Shown here: positions 51,458 to 60,654 of the stretch, in pieces
How positions within the stretch are numbered: position 1 is the first letter of the stretch
Layout: each line of letters begins with the position of its first letter
Assembly (NCBI RefSeq): GCF_003003355.1
Contig: NZ_PVTQ01000012.1
Location: 85,119-149,118, forward strand
Length of the DNA: 64,000 nucleotides
DNA from: Donghicola tyrosinivorans
GTDB taxonomy: Bacteria; Pseudomonadota; Alphaproteobacteria; Rhodobacterales; Rhodobacteraceae
Direction: 5' to 3'
Made by a program: the position numbers and the translations under genes
Notes under the pieces: generated by a model
What the model was told of the DNA's origin: nothing
The model's database searches: none
The model's input: only the letters and a program-made list of their open reading frames with translations

Positions 51458-54400
51458 ATGACATCAGCCAGCAAGGACAATGCGAAAGCCAAGTCCGCAC
51501 CGGCGCGCAAACCGATGCGCAAGATTCTGGATAAGATGCGCGGCGTCCAACCCTTGGACGGGGCCGACGCATTAGCTGATGTCTATGAGGACGAACGGGA
51601 CGCGGCCCGCCGCAACCTTCTTATGCAAGCACGTCTGAAACTGCTGAATGATGCCCTGAAAGGCGAGGCCCCCAAGCCAAAGCCGAAAAAGGCCAAACCC
51701 AAGCCTCCCCCGCCCGAGCCAGAGCCCGAACCTGTCGTCGAAGAGGCCCCGCCGCCTCCGCCCAAGCGCGCACCCAAGATGGAGATGATGGACCTGACCG
51801 ATCCGGGGGCCTTCGACATCTTTGCCGATCTGGACAGCGACGATGAGGACGAGTCCCCCGCGCCCGCGCCCAAACCTGCCGCGCCTGCACCGGCCCCCGC
51901 TGCCGCGACCGCTCCTGCGGCAGCGGCCGACGACGAAGACGATCCCTTCGCAGCCTTTGCCGATTTCGGCGGAGAAGGCGGCGTCTCTGGCGCGGATGAC
52001 CTGTTCGGCGACTCTGACGACGACGATCCCTTCGCAGCTCTTGGCGGCGGAGACAGCAAAAGCGCGGATGACGACCCCTTCGCGGCCTTCGCTGACGATG
52101 ACGCGGAAAAGGCCGAGGAAGACCCCTTCGCGGCCTTTGCCGATGAAGAAACAGACGAGGCTGGGGATGATCCCTTCGCAGCCCTCAGCGATGCCGAAGA
52201 GGACACCCCTGCCGAAGCACCCGAAGAAGATGACCCCTTCGCGGCCTTCGCCGATGAAGAAGCGGATGAGGTAGAGGAAGATCCCTTTGCTGCCCTCAGT
52301 GATGCCGAAGAAGACGCCCCAACCGAAGCGCCCGAAGAAGAAGATCCCTTAGCGGCGTTCACTGATGACGAAACGATTGAGGCAGAGGACGATCCCTTCG
52401 CCGCGCTCAGCGATGCCAAAGAGGACGCCCTAACCGACGCGCCCAAAGAAGAAGACCCCTTCGCAGCATTCACTGATGACGAAGCGATTGAGGCAGAGGA
52501 CGATCCTTTTGCCGCCCTAAGTGATGCCGACGAGGACGCCCCTGCCGAAGCGCCCGAAGAGGATGACCCCTTCGCGGCATTTGCCGATGACGACGCGATT
52601 GAGGCAGAGGACGATCCCTTCGCAGCCCTCAGCGCTGCCAAAGAAGACGCCCCAACCGAAGCGCCCGAAGAAGAAGATCCCTTCGCGGCGTTCGCCGATG
52701 ACGACGCGATTGAGGCAGAGGAAGACCCCCTCGCTCCCCTAAGCGATGCCGACGAGGACACCCCAACCGAAGCACCCGAAGAAGAAGACCCCTTCGCAGC
52801 ATTCGCCGATGACGAAACGATTGAGGCAGAGGACGATCCCTTCGCTGCCCTCAGCGATGCCGACGAAGACGCCCCTGCCGAAGCGCCCGAAGAGGATGAC
52901 CCCTTCGCCGCGTTCGCCGATGACGAAGCGGACGAGGCAGAAGATGATCCCTTCGCGGCCCTCAGCGACACCGACGAAGACGCCCCTGCCGAAGCATCCG
53001 AAGAAGAAGGCCCCTTCGCGGCATTCGCATACGAGGAAACGGATCAGGCCGAGGACGATCCCTTCGCCGCCCTAAGCGATGCCGGAGAAGACGCCCCAAC
53101 TGACGCGCCCGAAGAAGAAGACCCCTTCGCTGCCTTTGCCGATGACGAACCGGTTGAGGCAGAAGAAGACCCCCTCGCCGCCCTAAGCGAGACCGACGAG
53201 GCCACTCCAGTAGAAGCACCCGAAGAGGAAGACCCATTCGCGGCATTCGCCGATGAAGAAACGATTGAGGCGGAGGACGATCCCCTCGCCGCGCTAAGCG
53301 ATGTCGAAGAGGCCACCTCAACCGAAGCACCCGAAGAGGATGACCCCTTCGCCGCGTTCGCCGATGACGAAACGGACGAGGCAGAGGATGATCCCTTCGC
53401 GGCCCTCAGCGACACCGACGAAGACGCCCCTGCCGAAGCATCCGAAGAAGAAGGCCCCTTCGCGGCATTCGCAGACGAGGAAACAGTCGAGGCAGAGGAA
53501 GATCCCCTCGCCGCGCTAAGCGATGTCGAAGAGGCCACCTCAACCGAAGCGCCCGAAGAGGAAGACCCCTTCGCCGCGTTCGCCGAGGAGGAAGCGGAAG
53601 AGGCTGAGGATGATCCCTTCGCCGCCCTCAGTGATGCCGACGAGGACGCCCCTGCCGAAGCGACCGAAGAAAAGGACCCCTTCGCGGCATTCGCAGACGA
53701 GGAAACAGTCGAGGCAGAGGAAGATCCCCTCGCCGCGCTAAGCGATGCCGGAGAAGACGCCCCAACTGACGCGCCCGAAGAAGAAGACCCCTTCGCTGCC
53801 TTTGCCGATGACGAACCGGTTGAGGCAGAAGAAGACCCCCTCGCCGCCCTAAGCGAGACCGACGAGGCCACTCCAGTAGAAGCACCCGAAGAGGAAGACC
53901 CATTCGCGGCATTCGCCGATGAAGAAACGGACGAGACTGAGGATGATCCCCTCGCTGCCCTAAGCGATGCCGACGAGGAAACCCCAACCGAAGCACCCGA
54001 AGAAGAAGACCCCTTCGCAGCATTCGCCGATGAAGAAACGGACGAAGTAGAGGAAGACCCCTTCGCGGCCCTGTCTGACTTGCCCGACGATGAGGCCTTC
54101 GCGGCGGATGAGCCTTTTGATGGGTTTGGCGCGGAAAATGAGGACGAGAGCACGGACGAGGTGCCGGTCGAAGACGCGGCTCCGGAACCTCAAGCATCTT
54201 CGGCGGATGAGCCGTTCGCCGCTCTGGCGGATTTGCCGGAGGAAGACCCGTTGACGCTGGATGATCCGTTCGACGGCTTCGACGACGACAGTGCTGAAGT
54301 ACCGCCTGCCACGGACGCCTCTGCCGTTGAAGAGGCTCCGGAGTCGGCGCCCCTAGAGGAAGACCGCGGAAATGCGCCGGAACTGACGCGATTGGAAAAG

Positions 54401-54514
54401 CTGCTCTTGGCCAAAGTTGCCGCCGGAAAGAACCTGCCCGACGGGATTTCGCGCGACGCGTTGAAAGATATCCCCGTGCACGGGGCAGCGATCGGGGCCA
54501 AGGATCAGGGGTGA
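51458..54514 (+). CDS. Giant polyacidic repeat protein (DPFAAF/DPFAAL repeats), function unknown
   Basis: GGAG lies 7-10 bases before the ATG at 51458; upstream in-frame starts (51356, 51425) would begin inside the promoter region. The 1018-residue product has a basic N-terminus (1-60), a Pro/Lys/Glu-rich hinge (about 75-110), then from residue 221 seventeen full 37-residue units and a truncated eighteenth. Each unit is DPFAAFADDE-like, an acidic stretch, DPFAALSDADED-like, then a Pro/Glu linker. About 40 DP[FL]AA[FL] motifs occur in all. A short conserved-looking C-terminal helix (LTRLEKLLLAKVAAGKNLP) ends it. There is no signal peptide or membrane helix, so it should be cytoplasmic. The sigma-54 promoter and flg neighbour point to flagellar biogenesis or polar placement; this is inference. 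Confidence 0.85.
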   Translation: MTSASKDNAKAKSAPARKPMRKILDKMRGVQPLDGADALADVYEDERDAARRNLLMQARLKLLNDALKGEAPKPKPKKAKPKPPPPEPEPEPVVEEAPPPPPKRAPKMEMMDLTDPGAFDIFADLDSDDEDESPAPAPKPAAPAPAPAAATAPAAAADDEDDPFAAFADFGGEGGVSGADDLFGDSDDDDPFAALGGGDSKSADDDPFAAFADDDAEKAEEDPFAAFADEETDEAGDDPFAALSDAEEDTPAEAPEEDDPFAAFADEEADEVEEDPFAALSDAEEDAPTEAPEEEDPLAAFTDDETIEAEDDPFAALSDAKEDALTDAPKEEDPFAAFTDDEAIEAEDDPFAALSDADEDAPAEAPEEDDPFAAFADDDAIEAEDDPFAALSAAKEDAPTEAPEEEDPFAAFADDDAIEAEEDPLAPLSDADEDTPTEAPEEEDPFAAFADDETIEAEDDPFAALSDADEDAPAEAPEEDDPFAAFADDEADEAEDDPFAALSDTDEDAPAEASEEEGPFAAFAYEETDQAEDDPFAALSDAGEDAPTDAPEEEDPFAAFADDEPVEAEEDPLAALSETDEATPVEAPEEEDPFAAFADEETIEAEDDPLAALSDVEEATSTEAPEEDDPFAAFADDETDEAEDDPFAALSDTDEDAPAEASEEEGPFAAFADEETVEAEEDPLAALSDVEEATSTEAPEEEDPFAAFAEEEAEEAEDDPFAALSDADEDAPAEATEEKDPFAAFADEETVEAEEDPLAALSDAGEDAPTDAPEEEDPFAAFADDEPVEAEEDPLAALSETDEATPVEAPEEEDPFAAFADEETDETEDDPLAALSDADEETPTEAPEEEDPFAAFADEETDEVEEDPFAALSDLPDDEAFAADEPFDGFGAENEDESTDEVPVEDAAPEPQASSADEPFAALADLPEEDPLTLDDPFDGFDDDSAEVPPATDASAVEEAPESAPLEEDRGNAPELTRLEKLLLAKVAAGKNLPDGISRDALKDIPVHGAAIGAKDQG
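52118..54004 (+). repeat. Coding tandem repeat, 17 copies of 111 bp
   Basis: Seventeen in-frame 111-bp units (37 codons) run without interruption and are followed by a shortened copy from 54005. Third-position and conservative differences between units show ongoing divergence, while some distant copies are identical. Confidence 0.93.
53072..53929 (+). repeat. 192-bp identical blocks, six repeat units apart
   Basis: 53072-53263 and 53738-53929 are identical base for base by reading, offset by 666 bp, which is six 111-bp units. This indicates a recent block duplication or gene conversion inside the repeat array. Confidence 0.85.
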
Positions 54515-54518
54515 ACAG

Positions 54519-54550
54519 GCCCCGCAGCATCACCGCTGCTGGGGGGCTTT
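54519..54550 (+). terminator. Terminator of the repeat-protein gene
   Basis: GCCCC-G-CAGCA pairs with TGCTG-G-GGGGC and runs into CTTTC, five bases after the stop. Confidence 0.75.
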
Positions 54551-54626
54551 CATCACAAACCTTGATTTGACGTGCAGCTTTCATTTCGTAATGTCAGGGC
54601 CTCTGACCCAATAGAAAGCCTCTGCC

Positions 54627-55862
54627 ATGCCTCGTAGCGCCGCGTTGTTCACGCCCGTTCTGATCGCAAGCTGCCTGATCATCATGATCAGCTTTGCCGT
54701 GCGCGCCAGCTTTGGCGTTTTCCAGATCCCGATTGCTGCAGAGTTCAACTGGCCGCGGGCCGAGTTCAGTCTGGCCATCGCGATCCAGAACCTTGCATGG
54801 GGCATCGGGCAGCCGATCTTTGGTGCCTTTGCCGAGAAGTTGGGGGATCGCAAGGCGATCATCTTGGGGGCTTTGGTCTATGCTGCAGGTCTTGTGGCCT
54901 CTAGTCAGGCTGTCAGCCCCGAAGCGCACCAGATGCTGGAAGTGCTGGTGGGCTTTGGCGTTGCGGGCACCGGCTTTGGCGTCATTCTGGCTGTGGTCGG
55001 TCGCGCTGCCAGTGACGAAAACCGCAGCATGGCGCTGGCGATTGCCACCGCAGCAGGCAGCGCGGGTCAGGTCTTTGGCGCGCCTTTGGCCGAATGGCTG
55101 CTAAGTTTCATGAGCTGGCAGCAGGTCTTTATGGCCTTTGCGGGCGCGATCATCCTGTCGCTGGCATTCCTGCCGCTGATGAAGGCCGAGCCTCGCGCCT
55201 CGAAGGCGGAACTGGAAGAGAGCCTTGGCCAAATTCTGGGCCGCGCTTTCCGCGATCCCAGCTACACCATGATCTTTATCGGGTTCTTCAGCTGTGGCTA
55301 CCAACTGGCCTTTGTGACCGCGCACTTCCCCGCTTTTGTGACCGAGATGTGCGGTCCCATCCTGCCGGGTGGCGTGCTGCATAACATCGGGATCACGACG
55401 ACCTCGGCCCTTGGGGCGGCGGCGATCAGCCTGATCGGTCTGGCGAATATCGCAGGCACCTTGCTGGCTGGCTATCTGGGCAAGCGCTATTCGAAAAAGT
55501 ACCTTCTGGCGGGCGTTTACGCCCTGCGCACCATCATCGCAGCGGCCTTTATCATGACGCCGATCACCCCCGCGACCGTGCTGCTATTCTCGGTCGGGAT
55601 GGGCGCTTTGTGGCTGGCGACGGTGCCGCTGACCTCCGGTCTTGTGGCGCATCTGTACGGCCTGCGCTACATGGGCACGCTCTACGGGATCGTGTTCCTC
55701 AGCCACCAGCTTGGCAGCTTTCTGGGTGTCTGGCTGGGGGGCAAGATGTACGATATCACCGGCGATTACACCGCTGTCTGGTGGGTCGGGGTTGGTGTTG
55801 GCGCGCTGTCCGCACTGGTTCACCTACCGATCCGTGAAGAGCGCCGCAGCTTTGCGACCTAA
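54627..55862 (+). CDS. Major facilitator superfamily transporter
   Basis: The 411-residue integral membrane protein has about 12 hydrophobic segments. It shows an MFS A-motif-like loop after helix 2 (GAFAEKLGDRKAI) and a matching loop after helix 8 (GYLGKRYSKKYL). The layout resembles the monocarboxylate/oxalate-formate antiporter type of MFS; the substrate cannot be read. Plus-strand gene after the repeat-protein terminator, converging on the hydrolase with a 4-bp overlap. Confidence 0.85.
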   Translation: MPRSAALFTPVLIASCLIIMISFAVRASFGVFQIPIAAEFNWPRAEFSLAIAIQNLAWGIGQPIFGAFAEKLGDRKAIILGALVYAAGLVASSQAVSPEAHQMLEVLVGFGVAGTGFGVILAVVGRAASDENRSMALAIATAAGSAGQVFGAPLAEWLLSFMSWQQVFMAFAGAIILSLAFLPLMKAEPRASKAELEESLGQILGRAFRDPSYTMIFIGFFSCGYQLAFVTAHFPAFVTEMCGPILPGGVLHNIGITTTSALGAAAISLIGLANIAGTLLAGYLGKRYSKKYLLAGVYALRTIIAAAFIMTPITPATVLLFSVGMGALWLATVPLTSGLVAHLYGLRYMGTLYGIVFLSHQLGSFLGVWLGGKMYDITGDYTAVWWVGVGVGALSALVHLPIREERRSFAT

Positions 55863-56785
55863 CTAAGATCGATCCAGTCCGAGATCTGACGCAACACCTG
55901 CATGGGGTGGGTGTAGGGCAGCCCGTGACCTGCCCCCTCAACCACCTCTTGCACCGCGTTGCGGTTCCATTCCGCCAGCTTGCCCAAGGCTGACACAGGG
56001 ATCACCACGTCATCAGCGCCCCAAAGGGCCAAGGTGCGTGGTCCCTGTTCGGCGATCTTGCGGTGTACAGGCTCTTGGGTGTCGCGCAGGAGGTAGCGGA
56101 TGCTGGACAGGATGGCAGGGATCGCCCCACGGCGGCGGGTTTCGTGCCGCTGCACTTCGGGCAAACCGGCAACGGCGCTGGTGCCCCCGCGCAAGTCACG
56201 ACGCAGCAGATGGCCGCCGATCAGGCGCGCAGCGGCATCCCCTAGAACAGGCGTATTCGCCATCCAAATCCATGGTCGCCCCACTTTGACCTGCATGCCC
56301 ACCGGCGCGATCAGCACCAGACGGGCCACGCGGGTCGGGTTCTGCGCCGCAAAGGCCGAGGCAATCGCCGCCCCCATGGAATAGCCGATCATCATCACCG
56401 GACCGCGCACGCCGCAATGTTCCAGCACGCCATCCAGTTGGCGCAGGAAATGCCCCTGATCCTGCTGCTCCTTCGGGTTGTCAGAGTAGCCGCGTCCATA
56501 AAGATCATAGACCAGCACGCGAAAGCCCATACGGGCCAGCCCCTGCGCGATGCCCGACCAAACCTGTGAGGGCGTAGTCAGCCCGTGGACACAGACAACC
56601 ACCGGCCCCTCTGTCGGGCCGATCCAGCGGAAATGTGTCGTGCCTTGGGGCAGATCGGCGAATGCGCCCGGCGCATTGGCGCGGCTGCGTTTGGTGACAG
56701 GACGGCGGCGGATTTCAATCAACGACGGGATCGCCAGAAGAAGAATAAACGCTGCCGCGAGCCATATCACTGAGCCTGCCTCCAT
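55859..56785 (-). CDS. Alpha/beta hydrolase, membrane-anchored at the N-terminus
   Basis: The 308-residue protein starts with a hydrophobic helix (VIWLAAAFILLLAIP), then an alpha/beta hydrolase fold: oxyanion region CVHGLTTPSQVW, nucleophile Ser136 in GYSMGAA, an acid in WGADDVVIP and the His in GAGHGLPYTHP. Such enzymes are esterases or lipases; the substrate is unknown. It is the last gene of a five-gene minus-strand unit and overlaps the preceding gene by 19 bases. Confidence 0.82.
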   Translation of the reverse strand: MEAGSVIWLAAAFILLLAIPSLIEIRRRPVTKRSRANAPGAFADLPQGTTHFRWIGPTEGPVVVCVHGLTTPSQVWSGIAQGLARMGFRVLVYDLYGRGYSDNPKEQQDQGHFLRQLDGVLEHCGVRGPVMMIGYSMGAAIASAFAAQNPTRVARLVLIAPVGMQVKVGRPWIWMANTPVLGDAAARLIGGHLLRRDLRGGTSAVAGLPEVQRHETRRRGAIPAILSSIRYLLRDTQEPVHRKIAEQGPRTLALWGADDVVIPVSALGKLAEWNRNAVQEVVEGAGHGLPYTHPMQVLRQISDWIDLS

Positions 56786-57678
56786 GCCTCAAGGATGTAA
56801 CGGCTGGTCATCAGGTCCAGATGAGCGCCGCCGCCGTTCTTGGCGATTGTGATCTCTTCATTGGTCAAACGACAGTAGGCGTCAGGCTCATAGAAGGAAG
56901 CAACAATATCTTTTTCACTGATCACACCGCGGGCGATGGGATCTTTGATCTCACCGATGTGGTGAACGGTGGTTTCGCGGCTGTCGACGAACAGGCGGGC
57001 GCGGGTCAGGGCGGTGTCGTCCACCTCACGCATGTCGGGGCGATAGGCGCCGATCAGGTCCAAATGCTGACCCGGTTGCAGCCATTCACCCTTGATCACC
57101 GGATCGGTGCTCATGGTGGCGCTACATAGAATATCGGCCTTGGCGATGGCTTCAGGCAGATCGGTGGCAACCGCCAGACCTTCGATCTCTGCGGCCATCT
57201 CTTCAGCGCGGGCGGTGGTGCGGTTCCAGACGGTGAACTGCGCATCGGGGAACGCCGCGCGATAGGCCGAGATCATCGAGGCCCCAACCGTTCCTGCCCC
57301 CACAATCAGAATGTTACGGCTGTCAGGCCGCGCCAGCTTGCGGGCGGACAAAAGGCTATCACCGGCGGTCTTCCACTTGGTCACCAGATGGAAATCAACC
57401 AGAGCCTCCAACAGACCATTGCGGTCCGCATAAAGGCTGACGCCCCCGTTCACCGCAGGCAGTCCCTGTTCGTGGTTGTTCGGGTAGACTGTCGCCGCTT
57501 TGACCGCGATCCCCAGACCATCGATCCACGCGGAACGCAGCAGCAGCGTGTCATCCCCGCGATAGAGAAAGCTGTCGCTAATCTCGGCCTTGGGCATCTT
57601 GTGACCGGCGATCAAAGCGTCAGTCAGGCCGATCCAGTCCAGATGCGCCTCGGCTTCAAAGGGGACGAAATCGATCAT
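56767..57678 (-). CDS. Ornithine cyclodeaminase / mu-crystallin family protein
   Basis: The start is ATG 57678, overlapping the HAD gene stop (ATGA); 303 residues. Lys60 in GIAVKAATVYP corresponds to the catalytic Lys of the family, GAGTVG (127-132) is the NAD(P) glycine motif, and VWNRTTARAEEMA follows. Members include ornithine cyclodeaminase, alanine dehydrogenase and ketimine reductases; the exact substrate cannot be told. Confidence 0.85.
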   Translation of the reverse strand: MIDFVPFEAEAHLDWIGLTDALIAGHKMPKAEISDSFLYRGDDTLLLRSAWIDGLGIAVKAATVYPNNHEQGLPAVNGGVSLYADRNGLLEALVDFHLVTKWKTAGDSLLSARKLARPDSRNILIVGAGTVGASMISAYRAAFPDAQFTVWNRTTARAEEMAAEIEGLAVATDLPEAIAKADILCSATMSTDPVIKGEWLQPGQHLDLIGAYRPDMREVDDTALTRARLFVDSRETTVHHIGEIKDPIARGVISEKDIVASFYEPDAYCRLTNEEITIAKNGGGAHLDLMTSRYILEAWRQAQ

Positions 57679-58295
57679 GCAGCCTCCTCCGCCGTCAAAA
57701 GCCCTTTCGAGACCAGACAATCCGCCCACCCTTGCGGGCCTTCGAACAGATGGGTCTGCCAACCACGAGCCGCCGCAGCGGCGATGTTGTCCGCGCGGTC
57801 ATCAGCGAAAATCAAAGCCTCTGGCGCGACGCCACAATCCTCTTCGACCATCTCATAAATCCGGACCTCGGGTTTGATCACCCCCATATGCCCCGAGACA
57901 TACTGTCGGTCGAATTCATTGAAAAATGGATAATGTCCGGTGGCCATGTCGAAGGTCTGGATGCCAAAGTTGGTCAGGGCAAAGACCGGAATGCCCTTGG
58001 CCCGCAGCGCCCGCAGCAAGCGGACGGAATGCGGGATCACAGGGCTGGCCATCTTGATCCAGTCATCGTGCCAACGGATCACCTCATCGCGCCATTCGGG
58101 GTGGCGGTCTGCCATGCCAAAGACCAGCTCGCGGAAATTGCCGCCCCGATCCACCGCATCGTTCATCCCGTGCAGATCGATGGTGTCAAACAGGGCGCGG
58201 CGACGCTCTTCCCCGATGATGCTGTCGTAGTGCCGCTCGGGCTGCCATTCGATCAGCACGTTGCCGATGTCGAAAATCACGGCTTCAGGGGTCAT
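57675..58295 (-). CDS. HAD-superfamily hydrolase (DxGNV type)
   Basis: The 206-residue protein has motif I FDIGNVL (Asp9, with Gly where most HAD phosphatases have the second Asp), motif II FALTNFG, motif III Lys in GVIKPEVRIYE and motif IV FADDRADNI. This is the YihX-like/haloacid dehalogenase-like class, often sugar phosphatases or 2-haloacid dehalogenases. Seven bases after the YaiI-family gene. Confidence 0.86.
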   Translation of the reverse strand: MTPEAVIFDIGNVLIEWQPERHYDSIIGEERRRALFDTIDLHGMNDAVDRGGNFRELVFGMADRHPEWRDEVIRWHDDWIKMASPVIPHSVRLLRALRAKGIPVFALTNFGIQTFDMATGHYPFFNEFDRQYVSGHMGVIKPEVRIYEMVEEDCGVAPEALIFADDRADNIAAAAARGWQTHLFEGPQGWADCLVSKGLLTAEEAA

Positions 58296-58302
58296 CGCGG
58301 TC

Positions 58303-58752
58303 TTATCCTTTGCGTTTCAATCGGCGCAGTGCGTCTTCCATAGCTTGCAGGAAACGAGAGCGGTCGGCCTTTGTAAAGCCCTTGCCGCCCCCCTGACGGA
58401 ACGGATCGGCCGCCCGAAGGTCGGCCATCAGATCGCGGGTCGCCAGAACGTTGCCGATGTTCTTGGCGGTTAGGGGTTCGCCATTGGGGCGCAAGACCTC
58501 GGCTCCGGCTTCGACGCATTTGGCGGCCAAGGGGATGTCATTGGTGATCACCAGATCAGCCCCCGTGGCGCGGTCAGCGATCCACATATCGGCCACATCC
58601 GGCCCTTCAGGCACGATCACCAGTTCGATCAGCGGATTGCGCGAAGGGCGCAGCCCCCCGTTACACACCATCGCCACGGGGATCTTGTGCCGCGTGGCGA
58701 TACGCTCGATCTCTTCTTTGACCGGACAGGCGTCCGCATCCACATAGATCAT
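58303..58752 (-). CDS. YaiI/YqxD family protein (UPF0178, DUF188)
   Basis: The 149-residue product opens with [19 protein letters not shown] and has [20 protein letters not shown] and the C-terminal [19 protein letters not shown]. These are typical of this conserved PIN-like family of unknown role. Start overlaps the stop of the S-formylglutathione hydrolase gene by four bases. Confidence 0.92.
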   Translation of the reverse strand: MIYVDADACPVKEEIERIATRHKIPVAMVCNGGLRPSRNPLIELVIVPEGPDVADMWIADRATGADLVITNDIPLAAKCVEAGAEVLRPNGEPLTAKNIGNVLATRDLMADLRAADPFRQGGGKGFTKADRSRFLQAMEDALRRLKRKG

Positions 58753-59585
58753 AGGCCGTGCAGGGCCTCTGCGTGGAAGGCGATATGCTCTTCCATGAAG
58801 GTCGAGACGAAGAAGTAGCTGTGATCATAGCCCTTCTGCATCCGGAAGGTGCCATCCTGACGGCGGGCGGCCATCGCTTCGGCCAGTGTTTCGGGCTTTA
58901 GCAGGTCAAGGAACTGGTCCGATGCACCCTGATCAATCAGGACCGAGCCCTCAAAGCCCTTTTCCCGCATCAGAATGCTGCTGTCATGGGCACGCCATTT
59001 GTCCTCATCTGCGCCAAGGTAGGCCCCCAGCTGCTTGCGGCCCCAATCACTGGCGGTCGGGTTCGCGATGGGCGAGAACGCCGAGACCGACGCGTAACGC
59101 CCCGGCAGGCTCATCGCCAAGGTCAGCGCACCGTGACCGCCCATGGAATGGCCGGTGATCGACTGACGCTCGGGATCGATGGCAAAGTTATGGTCCAGAA
59201 TGCGCGGCAGTTCATCGGCCACATAGTCCCACATCTGGAAATGGGGCGCCCAAGGGTTTTCAGTGGCGTTCACGTAGAAACCGGCACCCTGACCCAGATC
59301 ATAAGCGTCATCGTTGGCCACACCTTCGCCGCGGGGCGAGGTGTCGGGAAAGCACAGGGCGATGCCATGTTCTGCCGCCCACGCCTGTGCGCCGGCTTTT
59401 GTCATGGCGTTCTCATGGGTGCAGGTCAGGCCCGACAGGTACCACAGGACCGGCACGGGGCCGTGCTGCGCATCTTCGGGCAGGAACAGGCCAAAGGTCA
59501 TCTTGGTGCCGGTCGCTTGGCTCTCATGGCTGTAAACACCCTGAACGCCGCCAAAGCACCGGTTTTCCGAAACGGTTTCAATCAT
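58749..59585 (-). CDS. fghA: S-formylglutathione hydrolase
   Basis: It hydrolyses S-formylglutathione to formate and glutathione, the second step of glutathione-dependent formaldehyde oxidation. The 278-residue esterase shows [17 protein letters not shown], the nucleophile Ser147 in [11 protein letters not shown], and the His in GYDHSYFF, all family hallmarks. The dehydrogenase for the first step is partly visible at 63899, about 4 kb upstream on the same strand. Confidence 0.93.
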   Translation of the reverse strand: MIETVSENRCFGGVQGVYSHESQATGTKMTFGLFLPEDAQHGPVPVLWYLSGLTCTHENAMTKAGAQAWAAEHGIALCFPDTSPRGEGVANDDAYDLGQGAGFYVNATENPWAPHFQMWDYVADELPRILDHNFAIDPERQSITGHSMGGHGALTLAMSLPGRYASVSAFSPIANPTASDWGRKQLGAYLGADEDKWRAHDSSILMREKGFEGSVLIDQGASDQFLDLLKPETLAEAMAARRQDGTFRMQKGYDHSYFFVSTFMEEHIAFHAEALHGL

Positions 59586-59633
59586 CTCAAACGTCCTTTC
59601 ATCGCCTCATCGGGCGGTTTGGGGAAGATGCCC

Positions 59634-60569
59634 TTAGACAGGCACCACCGCGACCCATGCGATCACGGCAGAGACAGTCAGAATGCTGACCGTCGTAGAA
59701 ATCAGGATCGAGGCCGACACCCGCTGGGGGGCCGCCTTGTAGTGTTGCGCCAACATATAAACGTTCCCCGCCACAGGCAGCGAGGATGCGGCGATCATGA
59801 CGCTGGCAGCAAAGGGCTCTACGTCGAAAACGACCAATGCGGCAAATGCCACGGCGGCAGGGTGCAGCACCAGCTTGCAGAAGGTCAGCCACGCGGCGAC
59901 CTCTAGCCGTTCCGCGGATTTATCGGCCAATGAGGCACCAATCGCGAACAGCGCCCCCGGTGTGGCTGCCGCCCCAAGGATCGACACAAATTCGTTCAAA
60001 GGTTGCGGCATAGGCATTTCATAGGCGCTCCACGCCAGCCCCAGCGCGATCGAGACGATCATCGGGTTCTTCAGCAGCCCCATTGCCACGGTTTTCAGCA
60101 CGCCAATGCGCATCCGCCCGTCCCGCGATCCGGTGATCAGAATGACGATCAGCGATGAAAAGACGATCAGATCGACGGCCAGTACCATCATCGTGGGACC
60201 AATCGCCTGCGCCCCCATCAGAAGGGCCAGCATCGGAATGCCCAAGAAACCGGTGTTGCCGGTGACTGCGCATTGCGCCTCGACCGCGGCCACGTCAACG
60301 GGCTGCTTTCGGGCAAAAGCCACAATGATCGCAAGCACATAGATCACGACCGAGGCCAGCAGATAGGCCATGATAAACTGGGGATCGAAGACCTCTGACA
60401 TGGTCAGGTTCGCACTGAACCGGAACAGCATCGCCGAGAGGGCAAAGTAAAAGACAAACCGCGTAATGGCCGAGGTCGCCTCGGGTCCGAAAAAGCGGGT
60501 ACGCGCCGCGCCATAGCCCAAAGCGATCAGGGCGAAGAACGGCAATGTCTTGAAGAAAATATCGATCAT
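59634..60569 (-). CDS. AEC family transporter (auxin efflux carrier-like permease)
   Basis: The start is ATG 60569 (MIDIFFKTLPFF); 311 residues with about ten hydrophobic helices. The N-terminal half has the GYGAARTRFF loop and the middle NTGFLGIPMLALLMG, typical of the AEC/malonate-carrier-like family; the C-terminal half has ASSLPVAGNVYMLAQHY. Substrate unknown, usually an organic acid. Confidence 0.88.
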   Translation of the reverse strand: MIDIFFKTLPFFALIALGYGAARTRFFGPEATSAITRFVFYFALSAMLFRFSANLTMSEVFDPQFIMAYLLASVVIYVLAIIVAFARKQPVDVAAVEAQCAVTGNTGFLGIPMLALLMGAQAIGPTMMVLAVDLIVFSSLIVILITGSRDGRMRIGVLKTVAMGLLKNPMIVSIALGLAWSAYEMPMPQPLNEFVSILGAAATPGALFAIGASLADKSAERLEVAAWLTFCKLVLHPAAVAFAALVVFDVEPFAASVMIAASSLPVAGNVYMLAQHYKAAPQRVSASILISTTVSILTVSAVIAWVAVVPV

Positions 60570-60654
60570 GCCGAAATCGTTAAGGGGCGCCGCCGTCTGT
60601 GGCAACGCCCCTTGATAGGTTTTTCATATTACGGACGGGCGCGGCCTATTTGCA

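Noticed and set aside
52118..54004. CRISPR array
   Set aside because: The 111-bp units are contiguous, coding and in frame, with no unique spacers.
51583..54153. Long minus-strand Ser-rich frames opposite the acidic repeat gene
   Set aside because: They are the complement of the Asp/Glu/Ala/Phe repeat and so repeat themselves. The plus frame has the promoter, ribosome site, non-repetitive ends and terminator.
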